From positions 1 to 10,301 of the forward strand of contig CAJJBS010000067.1 of assembly GCA_905182385.1 (NCBI GenBank): a DNA stretch of 10,301 bases. The letters run 5' to 3'. The notes beneath the pieces are model-generated. The model searched no databases. It was not told the origin of the DNA and was given only the letters and a program-made list of their open reading frames with translations. This DNA is from Fidelibacterota bacterium TCS55. GTDB taxonomy: Bacteria > Fidelibacterota > Marinisomatia > Marinisomatales > TCS55. A program made the translations under genes and the position numbers. Each line of letters begins with the position of its first letter. The stretch's first letter is position 1. Shown one piece after another: positions 1-6,864 of this stretch.

Positions 1-1
1 A

Positions 2-1216
2 TTTAATAAGAGTCACTCAACAGCTTATGCTTATGTAGCATATCAAACGGCATGGCTTAAAACTCATCATCCAGCTGAATTTATGAGTGCAAACTTAACA
101 AGTGAAATGTCAAATATTGATAGAATCGTAATTTTAATTAATGAATGTAGGAAGCTAAAAATTGAAGTTGACCCACCAGATGTAAATGTTTCAGATATAA
201 ATTTTAGACCAGTTAATAAAAAAGTTATCTCTTTTGGTCTTAACGCTATTAAAAATGTGGGTACTAAAGCTCTTGAGCAGATAAAAGCCTCACGTTTAAA
301 AAATAAGAAATTTGATTCTATATTTGATTTTACAGCAAAGGTAAGTCTGAAATCAGTCAATCGCAGAGTTTTAGAAAGCTTAAATATGTCTGGCGCAATG
401 GATGGACTTAAGGGTAATAGAGCTCAGAAAAATGCAGTTATTGAGACTGCCTTGAAATATGGTCAAACAATTCAAGATAATAAAGCAAGGAATCAAGTTG
501 ACTTGTTTGGTGGAACAAACATTAAAGGTGAAGAGATGTCAATGGTTCCCTCTTTGCCAAATATTGAGGAGTGGCCTGAAAGTCAATTGTTAGAAAAAGA
601 AAAAGAAGTTCTTGGTATGTATTTATCTGGACATCCTTTACTAAAGCATGCTGAAGAACTTGAAGAATACTCAACTTTTGACTTTATTGATAAAAAAATT
701 GGTGGAAATGGTGATAAAGTTCGAGTTGGTGGATCTATAACAGAATTAAAAATGCATTTTGATCGTAAGAATAATCAAATGGCTTTTTTTAAACTAGATT
801 GTCTTGGTGGACAGGCTGAGATTTTAGCATTTAGTGATTCATATGCTAAATATAAAGAACTAATAAAAAATGACTCAGTTGTTTTTATTACAGGTAAGCC
901 AACGGATGATACAGATTTTTCTGATTTAAAATTAATAGTAGATGAGATTGTTCCTGTTGAAAGAGCTCGAGAGATCTTTTCTAAAAATATTAATGTCCGT
1001 CTTGAGCCAAACCAAATGACGCCCGCAGATGTAGATGCTTTGTTAGATATGGCGAAAGAACACAAAGGTAATTGCGGTCTAATGTTTCATTTAATATCTG
1101 ACCTAGGTAAGAAGCAACGAATATATGCACATAATGTGAAAGTATCAGTAAATTCAACTTTTCTAAAAAAACTACGCGACACATATGGAAAAGAGAATAT
1201 CTGGGTTTCAGATTGA
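2..1216 (+). CDS. dnaE: DNA polymerase III subunit alpha, C-terminal part (5' end off window)
   Basis: Catalytic subunit of the replicative DNA polymerase. The frame is open from base 2, giving 404 residues here. The family is usually about 1,100-1,200 residues, so roughly the last third is present. The fragment opens with the highly conserved DnaE fingers motif (FNKSHSTAYAYVAYQTAWLK). A helix-hairpin-helix-like stretch (GLNAIKNVGTKALEQI, about bases 235-285) follows. The sequence QVDLF at 494-508 fits the consensus of the internal beta-clamp-binding motif. Next comes the conserved EKEVLGMYLSGHPL, then an OB-fold region (about 715-955, VRVGGSITELK onward) and the C-terminal domain. The internal ATG at 83 lies inside the conserved fingers region and is not the start. 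The stop TGA is at 1214-1216. The reading frame is intact throughout. Family identity is near certain; only the truncation by the window edge limits it. Confidence 0.97.
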   Translation, partial: FNKSHSTAYAYVAYQTAWLKTHHPAEFMSANLTSEMSNIDRIVILINECRKLKIEVDPPDVNVSDINFRPVNKKVISFGLNAIKNVGTKALEQIKASRLKNKKFDSIFDFTAKVSLKSVNRRVLESLNMSGAMDGLKGNRAQKNAVIETALKYGQTIQDNKARNQVDLFGGTNIKGEEMSMVPSLPNIEEWPESQLLEKEKEVLGMYLSGHPLLKHAEELEEYSTFDFIDKKIGGNGDKVRVGGSITELKMHFDRKNNQMAFFKLDCLGGQAEILAFSDSYAKYKELIKNDSVVFITGKPTDDTDFSDLKLIVDEIVPVERAREIFSKNINVRLEPNQMTPADVDALLDMAKEHKGNCGLMFHLISDLGKKQRIYAHNVKVSVNSTFLKKLRDTYGKENIWVSD

Positions 1217-1281
1217 TATCTGTTCTATATCGACTAAAACATCTTTTCATTGTAATTTTTACCATAAATTAGATTGAAACT

Positions 1282-1686
1282 ATGAAACGAAAAGTAAGAA
1301 TTTTAATGGCGAAGCCAGGTTTAGATGGGCATGATCGAGGAATTAAGGTCTTGGCTGCTGCATATAGAGATACGGGTATGGAAGTAATTTATCTAGGATT
1401 GCGACAAACACCCGCTATGATTGTGTCCGCTGCTCTTCAGGAAGATGTGGATGTTATAGCATTATCAAGCTTAAATAATGCTCACATGACCATTTTTCCT
1501 AATGTCCTTAACCTTATGAAAGAAAAAGGTCTTGATAATGTTTTATTAGTAGGTGGTGGTATTATCCCCCCCAAAGATATTAAAGAGCTAGAAAAGTTAG
1601 GAATGGGTAAATTATTTGGACCAGGTACACGAGTTAAAGAAACTATCGATTATATTAATAAATGGGTTGAGACAAATAGAAGATAA
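1282..1686 (+). CDS. Stand-alone cobalamin-binding subunit of methylmalonyl-CoA mutase type
   Basis: A 134-residue B12-binding Rossmann-like domain that matches the C-terminal domain of methylmalonyl-CoA mutase and related acyl-CoA mutases. The base-off/His-on signature is complete: DGHDRG (residues 15-20, DxHxxG) with His17 as predicted lower axial cobalt ligand, SSL at about 82-84 (SxL) and VGGGIIP (the GG motif). In two-subunit mutases this domain is a separate small protein that pairs with the catalytic TIM-barrel subunit. No large subunit lies in this window, so the partner must be elsewhere. It could serve methylmalonyl-CoA (propionate/succinyl-CoA interconversion) or another acyl-CoA mutase; the sequence alone does not decide. 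The ATG at 1282 opens the MKRKVRILMAKPGLDGHD start typical of the family. No clear ribosome-binding site is seen. The stop TAA directly abuts the ATG of the next gene, implying coupled translation. Confidence 0.93.
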   Translation: MKRKVRILMAKPGLDGHDRGIKVLAAAYRDTGMEVIYLGLRQTPAMIVSAALQEDVDVIALSSLNNAHMTIFPNVLNLMKEKGLDNVLLVGGGIIPPKDIKELEKLGMGKLFGPGTRVKETIDYINKWVETNRR

Positions 1687-2145
1687 ATGGACCTTAAAAA
1701 CCTAACAGAACTCGAGCTATATTTTTCTAATCATTTTGATACAGTTTTATTTCCAGTTTTAGCAGAAATATATCAGACTAAAGGTGAATATGATCGAGCT
1801 AAAAGAGTTTGTGAAATAGGATTAGGACATAATCCTGATTGTTTAGATGGCTACTATATTTTATCACAAGCTGAAATGGGCCTTGGAAACTTATCAATGG
1901 CAGAGAAGTGGATGAAAAAAGTATTAAACCAAGACCCTAGTCATAAATCAGCTGCTTCAGGACTTCCAATGGTTCAAGAGCAACTTAAAAGATCGGCGGT
2001 CACACTTAATTCGAGCTGGAAAAAGGCATTGAAAGTTGACCCAAACAATCAGTTTGCAAAAGATTACTTAAATTCAAAAAAAAACAAAAAAAATACAGTT
2101 TTAAAAAAAACTGATAAAGAAAAACCGCCAAAAAAAAAGATTTAA
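1687..2145 (+). CDS. TPR-repeat protein, zero-frame product (probably extended by a -1 frame change)
   Basis: A 152-residue protein with at least two tetratricopeptide-like helix pairs: about residues 22-50 (FPVLAEIYQTKGEYDRAKR...) and 53-86 (YYILSQAEMGLGNLSMAEKW...). A very lysine-rich linker (about 129-151) follows. TPRs act as protein-interaction scaffolds; the partner is unknown and there is no signal peptide. The ATG follows the stop of the B12-binding gene with no spacer, so the two are likely co-translated. The frame ends at TAA 2143-2145, two codons after a nine-A tract at 2130-2138. In the -1 frame, a coherent TPR-like coding stretch continues to 2318, so this reading frame is probably only the first 151 codons of a 210-residue protein. 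Possible causes are an undercalled A in the sequence, a real indel, or programmed or transcriptional slippage. Confidence 0.8.
   Translation: MDLKNLTELELYFSNHFDTVLFPVLAEIYQTKGEYDRAKRVCEIGLGHNPDCLDGYYILSQAEMGLGNLSMAEKWMKKVLNQDPSHKSAASGLPMVQEQLKRSAVTLNSSWKKALKVDPNNQFAKDYLNSKKNKKNTVLKKTDKEKPPKKKI
2133..2139 (+). other. A AAA AAG slippery heptamer, in phase for -1 frameshift
   Basis: In the zero frame of the TPR gene the codons here read CCA AAA AAA AAG ATT TAA, so A_AAA_AAG sits in the exact X_XXY_YYZ phase needed for tandem -1 slippage. This is the same heptamer used in E. coli dnaX. After a -1 slip, the next codon is GAT at 2139, which enters the open frame ending at 2318. The zero-frame stop is just two codons downstream. 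The A tract totals nine bases (2130-2138), also long enough for RNA-polymerase slippage. No strong downstream stem-loop or clear upstream Shine-Dalgarno-like stimulator is visible, so actual recoding is unproven. Confidence 0.45.
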
Positions 2146-2318
2146 ACATAGAAAACGTAACAATTAGTCCTCGTTTAGCAACTTTTACATTAGTAAGAGT
2201 ACTCAAAAGCCAAGGCCTTTATTATCAAGCTTTAGATATATTAGATATACTAGCTGAAAGAGGTGAGAATAAAAAGAAAATTGCTAAAGAGCGGAAATTA
2301 ATTAAGGCTGAATTATAA
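2139..2318 (+). pseudogene. C-terminal continuation of the TPR protein in the -1 frame
   Basis: Reading from GAT at 2139 in the frame one base back gives 59 residues ending at TAA 2316-2318, with no in-frame ATG to start it. The peptide contains ISPRLATFTLVRVLKSQGLY and then QALDILDILAERG, an amphipathic helix pair resembling another TPR unit. It ends in a charged helix (KKKIAKERKLIKAEL). It is clean coding sequence with no internal stop and a TPR-like pattern that continues naturally from the upstream gene through the lysine-rich linker. Joined to the upstream part it gives 210 residues. I record it separately because the window sequence as given does not join the frames. 'Pseudogene' here means a frame-interrupted part, not proof that function is lost. 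Confidence 0.72.
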
Positions 2319-2353
2319 TTTACTTTGGGCTTTATCCGCTTAAATTTTTTGTA

Positions 2354-2377
2354 TTTAATTATTAAATAATAATTAAA
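2354..2377. repeat. Perfect all-AT inverted repeat upstream of the methyltransferase gene
   Basis: TTTAATTATT (2354-2363) and AATAATTAAA (2368-2377) are exact reverse complements separated by four bases. The repeat lies 6 bases before the ATG at 2384. A second short inverted pair, TTAAAT (2340-2345) and ATTTAA (2353-2358), overlaps it. The site could be an operator, part of an AT-rich promoter region, or chance in such AT-rich DNA. It follows a six-T run at 2345-2350, but the stem is too AT-rich for a convincing terminator. Confidence 0.4.
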
Positions 2378-2383
2378 AATAGA

Positions 2384-3118
2384 ATGAAAATTCAAATGTA
2401 TAATAATCCAATTTTTTATGATTTATGCACAAAGAATAAAAAAGATGACATCCCTTTTTACCTTGATTGGGCAAACAATTGTAAGGGAAAAATTTTAGAA
2501 ATTGCGAGTGGAACAGGTAGAGTTGCAGAACCACTTATTAATTCAGGGCATAACTATACTGGCTTAGACATAAGCCCAAAATTTATTAGTTTTACACAAG
2601 AAAAATACTCAAAGGGAAATTTTATTTATGGAGATATGCGAAACTTCTCATTAGGTCAACAATTTGATTTAATAATACTTCCTTTTAATTCTTTTCTTCA
2701 TTTATTAAACCAAAAAGATATGAAAGCATGTTTAAAGTCAATAAAAAAACACCTTTCTAATGATGGATTATTTATTTTAGATATTTTCATTCCTGACCCT
2801 GAATTCATATATAGAGATTCAAAGAAAAAATACAAAGAAATGGTCATTGATCATCCATCTGAAGGAAAATATATAATTTGGCAAACTAGTGAATTTGACG
2901 AACTAAAAGAAATCAGTTATATTAATTGGTTTTTTGAAAATGAAAAAAAACAGACAACATATGAATATGAATTTGCCATGAGTATTATTTATCCAGATAC
3001 GATGGACCGTATTTTAACGGAAACAGGTTTTATTATTAATGAAAAAAAAGGGGATTATAATGGAGAGCTATTTGATGAAAATAGCTTACTTCAATTATAT
3101 GTATGCTCAAAAACATAA
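2384..3118 (+). CDS. Class I SAM-dependent methyltransferase
   Basis: A 244-residue cytoplasmic protein with the Rossmann-type SAM-binding fold. Motif I is ILEIASGTGRVAEPL (about residues 38-51; an alanine-serine variant of the common ExGxGxG). The acidic ribose-binding position is in GLDIS (Asp62). GDMRNF (Asp84) fits the adenine-contacting loop, and FDLIILPFNSFLHL (about 94-107) is motif IV. GLFILDIFIPDPEF follows as the post-motif strand. The substrate cannot be read from the sequence; the general layout is that of small-molecule methyltransferases. The ATG at 2384 gives MKIQMYNNPIFYDL; the second ATG at 2396 is an alternative start four codons later. No clear Shine-Dalgarno site is present. 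It begins a run of four plus-strand genes and ends one base before the HAD gene. Confidence 0.88.
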   Translation: MKIQMYNNPIFYDLCTKNKKDDIPFYLDWANNCKGKILEIASGTGRVAEPLINSGHNYTGLDISPKFISFTQEKYSKGNFIYGDMRNFSLGQQFDLIILPFNSFLHLLNQKDMKACLKSIKKHLSNDGLFILDIFIPDPEFIYRDSKKKYKEMVIDHPSEGKYIIWQTSEFDELKEISYINWFFENEKKQTTYEYEFAMSIIYPDTMDRILTETGFIINEKKGDYNGELFDENSLLQLYVCSKT

Positions 3119-3119
3119 G

Positions 3120-3740
3120 ATGGTAAAAGTTATTTTTTTTGACATTGGAAATGTCCTTATTAATATTTATCCTGAAGACTGTATCCAATACTGGGCCGAT
3201 AGTGCAGATTTGAAAAAAGAAGAAATAATTAAAGCATTCTCTGCTGATTTACACAATAATTATGAAACCGGAAAAATTTCAAATGAAGAATTTTTTTATG
3301 GTTTTAAAAGTGCCCTTCCGCAGCCATGCTGTCTAAAAAAAAGTGATTTTTGGAGAGGCTGGGATAAGCTTTTAGGGAAAGAAAAAAAGACGATTAAACT
3401 TTTAAAATTTTTATCAATGGACTATAATATTTGGCTTCTTTCTAATACGAATCCCAAGCATATTAATAATAAATTAAAATTATTTTCTGATTTTTTTGAA
3501 TTTATTAATGGTGCAATTTATTCTTTTGAAGTTGGATTAAGAAAACCAGACCCAAATATATATAGTAAAGCGTTAAAGTCTTCAAATGCTGTAGCGTCAG
3601 AATCATTATTAATTGATGATCTCATTGAAAATATCGATGCTGCTAAAAAACTAGGCTGGAATACAATACATTACAAAAATGATAATTTACTTAAACAAGA
3701 GCTACAGGTTCTAGGCATAGAAACTTTGGAATTAAATTAA
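3120..3740 (+). CDS. HAD-superfamily hydrolase, YihX-like
   Basis: A 206-residue haloacid-dehalogenase-type protein with all four motif positions: I, FFDIGNVL with nucleophile Asp8; II, LLSNTN with Ser109; III, LRKPDP with Lys142; IV, LLIDDL with Asp166/Asp167. A helical cap lies between motifs I and II (GKISNEEFFYGF resembles the cap of E. coli YihX, a sugar-phosphate phosphatase). As in YihX, the residue two after the nucleophile is Gly10 instead of the usual Asp general acid. A phosphatase is the best guess and the substrate is unknown. I chose the ATG at 3120 because motif I must lie near the N-terminus (MVKVIFFDIGNV). An in-frame ATG at 3039 would add 27 residues that overlap the methyltransferase and have no family counterpart. 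The start lies one base after the methyltransferase stop, so translation is probably coupled. Confidence 0.9.
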   Translation: MVKVIFFDIGNVLINIYPEDCIQYWADSADLKKEEIIKAFSADLHNNYETGKISNEEFFYGFKSALPQPCCLKKSDFWRGWDKLLGKEKKTIKLLKFLSMDYNIWLLSNTNPKHINNKLKLFSDFFEFINGAIYSFEVGLRKPDPNIYSKALKSSNAVASESLLIDDLIENIDAAKKLGWNTIHYKNDNLLKQELQVLGIETLELN

Positions 3741-3744
3741 CATT

Positions 3745-5865
3745 ATGGTAACTAAATTATTACTCGCAAGCATCTTAACATTAGCTACATTGCTTGGTTT
3801 TAAACTTTATACTCCTCTTTTTACTGAACCAATTTCAGAAAATGATTTTTTAAACTATAACGTTACGATTTACAGGGACACCTGGGGCGTTCCACATATA
3901 TTTGGGAATAAAGACGGAGATACTGCTTACGGGCTTGCATATGCACATGCTGAAGATGATTTTAAAACGATTCAAGATATCATGCTTGCACTTAAAGGTC
4001 GTCTCGCTTTGGAATATGGTAAAGATGCAGCACCAAATGATTATATGGTTCAATTGTTAAAAATTTGGCAAGTTGTTGAAGACAGATATTCAAAAGATAT
4101 ATCTAAAGAAGTTCAAGATATTTGTGAAGCTTATGCGGATGGATTAAATCATTATGCATTGCTTCACCCAAATGAAGTAATTAGGGGAATGTTTCCAATA
4201 GATGGGAAAGATGTTGTGGCTGGTTTTGTGCACCGAACTCCACTAATGTTTGGTTTGGACAAAGTTTTAGGGCAATTAGTAATTAATGAAGATCCTAATA
4301 TTGCATTAAATAATAAATTGAAAATAGAGAATCCCTTTGACAATACCTTACTTGGGTCAAATGTAATTGCCGTGAGCCCTAGTAGGTCGGCTGATCAATT
4401 TACAAGATTAGCAATTAACTCACATCAACCTTGGACTGGTCCAGTAGCTTGGTATGAAGCACATCTTCATAGTGAGGAAGGTTGGAATGTAAATGGAGGG
4501 TTATTCCCAGGTTCTCCTGTAGTTTTGGTTGGGCATAATAAAAATCTTGGTTGGAGTCATACAGTAAATAGTCCGGATTTAATTGATGTGTATGAATTAG
4601 AAATTAACCCTGAAAATAAAAATAAATATTTTTTTGAAGGCGAGTGGAAAGATCTTCAAGTTAGTAAAATATCAATCCCGGTTAAATTAATTGGACCATT
4701 TAGTTGGACCTTCCATCGTGAAGCTTTACGATCAATTCATGGACCTGTGATTAGAAATGAGCAAGGAGCATTTGCAATTCGGTTCTCTGGTTCTGGAGAA
4801 GTTCGGCATGTAGAGCAATGGTTTAGAATGAATAAATCAAAAAATCTTAAAGACTTTACTAATGCAATGAAAATGATGGCTTTACCCATGTTTAATACAG
4901 TCTATGCTGATAAAGTTGGAAATATATTTTATGTTTATAATGCACTATTACCCAAACGAAATATTAATTATGATTGGAGCGGTATATTACCAGGCGACCA
5001 AGAGTCCTTGATATGGAAAGATTATTATAAATTTGAAGAATTACCTCAAGTGCTTAATCCAATCTCAGGTTTCTTGCAAAATTGTAATAGTTCACCATTT
5101 TTGGCAACAGATGGTGATGATAACCCAAAAGAAGCATCTTTCCCTAAACACATGGGTATAGAAACATTTCAAACAAATCGAGCATTGAGGGTAATAGAGC
5201 TTTTTAGTGAAGATAAGTCCATTACAAAAGAAGAATTTTATAATAATAAATTTGACACCTATTACTCTAAGAATTCAGTCTTAGCAATAAACTTAAATAG
5301 ATTTCTCAATGAAGCCGTTAGTCAAGATAAAGATATCAATGAAGCACTTAAATTGATGAGAAATTGGGATTTAAATACAGATAGCACTACAATAGCTATG
5401 CATTTAGCTTATGAAACAATACGTCCAGTTTATGATCCTGCTAAATATATATATGATTACGATAAAAATATGAATCGATTAAAAGATATAATAACCTGGA
5501 CAAAAGCAGCTTTTGGTAAAATTGAAGTTAAATGGGGAGATATTCAAAGGTTAAAAAGAGGGAATACAAACCTCGCATTAAGTGGAGGGCCTGATGTACT
5601 TAGAGCTGTTTACTCTAAACAAGAAGTAAGAGATAAAGTTGGAATAGCTGGTGATTGCTATTTTGAAATAGTTGAATGGGATAAAAACGGTAATGTTTTT
5701 GCACAGAGTATTCATCAATTTGGTACAGCAACTCAAGATTCAACTTCTTTTCATTATGATGATCAAGCTAAATTATTTGCCAAACATAAAATGAAGCCAG
5801 TGTGGATGAATCTAGAAGATATTAAATTAAATTTAGAAAAAGCTTATCATCCTGGATTGGAATAA
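3745..5865 (+). CDS. Penicillin-amidase-family acylase (Ntn hydrolase, AHL-acylase-like)
   Basis: A 706-residue precursor of the penicillin G/acyl-homoserine-lactone acylase family, which hydrolyses amide bonds between acyl chains and amines. It matures by self-cleavage into alpha and beta chains. Residues 4-20 are a hydrophobic signal peptide or anchor, predicting a periplasmic or exported enzyme. The conserved alpha-chain start (YRDTWGVPHIFG) follows at about 43-54. The cleavage site is Gly204-Ser205 in LLGSNVIAVSPSR, making Ser205 the new N-terminal nucleophile. His227 (NSHQPW) lies at beta-23 and Val274 (SHTVN) at beta-70, the positions of the PvdQ catalytic and oxyanion residues. Asn446 (FLQNCNSSPF) is the likely oxyanion Asn. 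The C-terminal GDCYFEIVEW and SIHQFGTATQ blocks are also family-like. All key residues are intact, so it should be active; the substrate (AHL, beta-lactam, other acyl amide) is undetermined. It starts 4 bases after the HAD stop. Confidence 0.93.
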   Translation: MVTKLLLASILTLATLLGFKLYTPLFTEPISENDFLNYNVTIYRDTWGVPHIFGNKDGDTAYGLAYAHAEDDFKTIQDIMLALKGRLALEYGKDAAPNDYMVQLLKIWQVVEDRYSKDISKEVQDICEAYADGLNHYALLHPNEVIRGMFPIDGKDVVAGFVHRTPLMFGLDKVLGQLVINEDPNIALNNKLKIENPFDNTLLGSNVIAVSPSRSADQFTRLAINSHQPWTGPVAWYEAHLHSEEGWNVNGGLFPGSPVVLVGHNKNLGWSHTVNSPDLIDVYELEINPENKNKYFFEGEWKDLQVSKISIPVKLIGPFSWTFHREALRSIHGPVIRNEQGAFAIRFSGSGEVRHVEQWFRMNKSKNLKDFTNAMKMMALPMFNTVYADKVGNIFYVYNALLPKRNINYDWSGILPGDQESLIWKDYYKFEELPQVLNPISGFLQNCNSSPFLATDGDDNPKEASFPKHMGIETFQTNRALRVIELFSEDKSITKEEFYNNKFDTYYSKNSVLAINLNRFLNEAVSQDKDINEALKLMRNWDLNTDSTTIAMHLAYETIRPVYDPAKYIYDYDKNMNRLKDIITWTKAAFGKIEVKWGDIQRLKRGNTNLALSGGPDVLRAVYSKQEVRDKVGIAGDCYFEIVEWDKNGNVFAQSIHQFGTATQDSTSFHYDDQAKLFAKHKMKPVWMNLEDIKLNLEKAYHPGLE

Positions 5866-5891
5866 CAAATAATTGGAGTATTTAAAATAAT

Positions 5892-6845
5892 ATGAGAGTC
5901 ATTATTATCGCTGGACTAATTTTATTTCAAAGTCTTTTTAGTCAAGAAATAGTTCCAATTGAAATACCTTTAACCGGTGAAGCAAAAGATAGATCTCTTG
6001 AAATGTCAGGTTTGGCTTGGTATAAAGACAATCTTATTTTAATGCCTCAATATGTGAACAAAGATGACCCTTGTTTTTATTATTTAAATAAAAAGAGCAT
6101 AATTAAATGGATTGAAAGTAGCCAAGAGATCTCTTTAAATCCGGAAAAAATAAAACTTGAATTACCAAGTTTTGAAAAAATGATAGAAGGCTTTCAAGGT
6201 TTTGAAGCAATTACTTTTTCTGGTAATAAAGCATATCTGGTTATTGAGTCTAAGAATAATGGTGTAATGAAAAGTTTCCTAGTAAAAGGCAAACTAGATT
6301 TTAGCAATAGGAAGTTGATTGTTGCTTCAAAAGAAGTTAAAGAAATTCCCATGTCTACAAATATTAAAAATATGGGCTTTGAAAGCATATTGAAATATAA
6401 ATATCATTTAATGGTTTTGTATGAAGCTAATGGTGTGAATGTAAATAAAGCCCCATCTGCTTTATTATTTAACTCATCATTAGAACTTAAATCATCTATT
6501 CCATTTCCTAATTTAGAATATAGGTTAACGGATGTTTCATCAGTGGATTCAAAAAATAAATTTTGGGGATTAAATTATTTTTGGCCTGGAGAAAAAGATC
6601 GATTAAACCCAGTTAAAGATTTAAAAGAAGGGGTTACTCATAATAAATATGAGCATGTTGAGCGTTTAGTTGAATATAAAATTTTGGGAGATAAAGTAGT
6701 TCGAACTACTAGCCCGCCAATTCTAATATCTCTTGAAGAAAAATCGCGTAATTGGGAGGGTCTTGTCCGTCTTGATGATAAGGGGTTTTTAATAGTTGTC
6801 GATGAGCACCCTCGTACAATTTTAGCTTTTATACCAAAACCATAA
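5892..6845 (+). CDS. Secreted beta-propeller-like protein (phytase-esterase/SdiA-regulated-like), function unknown
   Basis: A 317-residue protein with a short signal peptide (MRVIIIAGLILFQSLFSQ, cleavage near residue 17-18), so periplasmic or secreted. I do not recognise a named gene. Five similar units recur: EMSGLAW (Glu37), GFEAITF (Glu105), GFESILK (Glu164), LTDVSSV (Asp214) and NWEGLVR (Glu289). Each is followed after 6-9 residues by a hydrophobic strand that often ends in Glu or Asp (LVIES, MVLYEA, LIVVDE). This acidic-x-[G/S/A]-hydrophobic pattern resembles the blades of the 'esterase-like activity of phytase' and SdiA-regulated (YjiK) propeller families, where such acids face the central channel and can bind calcium. 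The assignment is by pattern only. The start is 26 bases after the acylase stop, with GGAG at 5875-5878, 13 bases before the ATG, which is longer than usual spacing. It is the last gene of the run and converges on the minus-strand operon. Confidence 0.75.
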   Translation: MRVIIIAGLILFQSLFSQEIVPIEIPLTGEAKDRSLEMSGLAWYKDNLILMPQYVNKDDPCFYYLNKKSIIKWIESSQEISLNPEKIKLELPSFEKMIEGFQGFEAITFSGNKAYLVIESKNNGVMKSFLVKGKLDFSNRKLIVASKEVKEIPMSTNIKNMGFESILKYKYHLMVLYEANGVNVNKAPSALLFNSSLELKSSIPFPNLEYRLTDVSSVDSKNKFWGLNYFWPGEKDRLNPVKDLKEGVTHNKYEHVERLVEYKILGDKVVRTTSPPILISLEEKSRNWEGLVRLDDKGFLIVVDEHPRTILAFIPKP

Positions 6846-6864
6846 ACATTTTAAATAAAATAGT

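Noticed and set aside
1213..1233. Hairpin at the dnaE stop (TTGATAT / ATATCGA, 7-base loop) as a terminator
   Set aside because: The stem is AT-rich with one G-T pair and is not followed directly by a T run, so it does not support a terminator call.
775..1265. Antisense open frames opposite dnaE
   Set aside because: They lie opposite a strongly conserved gene, have no recognisable domains and look like chance open frames.
1217..1281. A separate promoter for the B12-binding gene
   Set aside because: TTGTAA at 1250-1255 and TAAATT at 1265-1270 resemble promoter boxes but are only 9 bases apart, and such matches are common in AT-rich DNA.
2096..2113. CAGTTTT-AAAA-AAAACTG hairpin upstream of the slippery site
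   Set aside because: Mostly A-T pairs within a lysine-rich coding linker; it is a by-product of the A and T runs and sits upstream rather than downstream of the slip site.
2290..2350. AGCGGA / TCCGCT pair followed by six T as a terminator for the TPR gene
   Set aside because: The arms are only six bases, 39 bases apart, and the left arm lies in coding sequence; the loop is too large to be convincing.
3039..3119. Longer start for the HAD gene, overlapping the methyltransferase
   Set aside because: It would put 27 extra residues before motif I, which in this family begins almost at the N-terminus, and the overlap is fully explained by the methyltransferase frame.
6846..6864. Bidirectional terminator between the convergent genes
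   Set aside because: The 19-base gap holds only a five-base ATTTT/AAAAT pair, too weak for a terminator.
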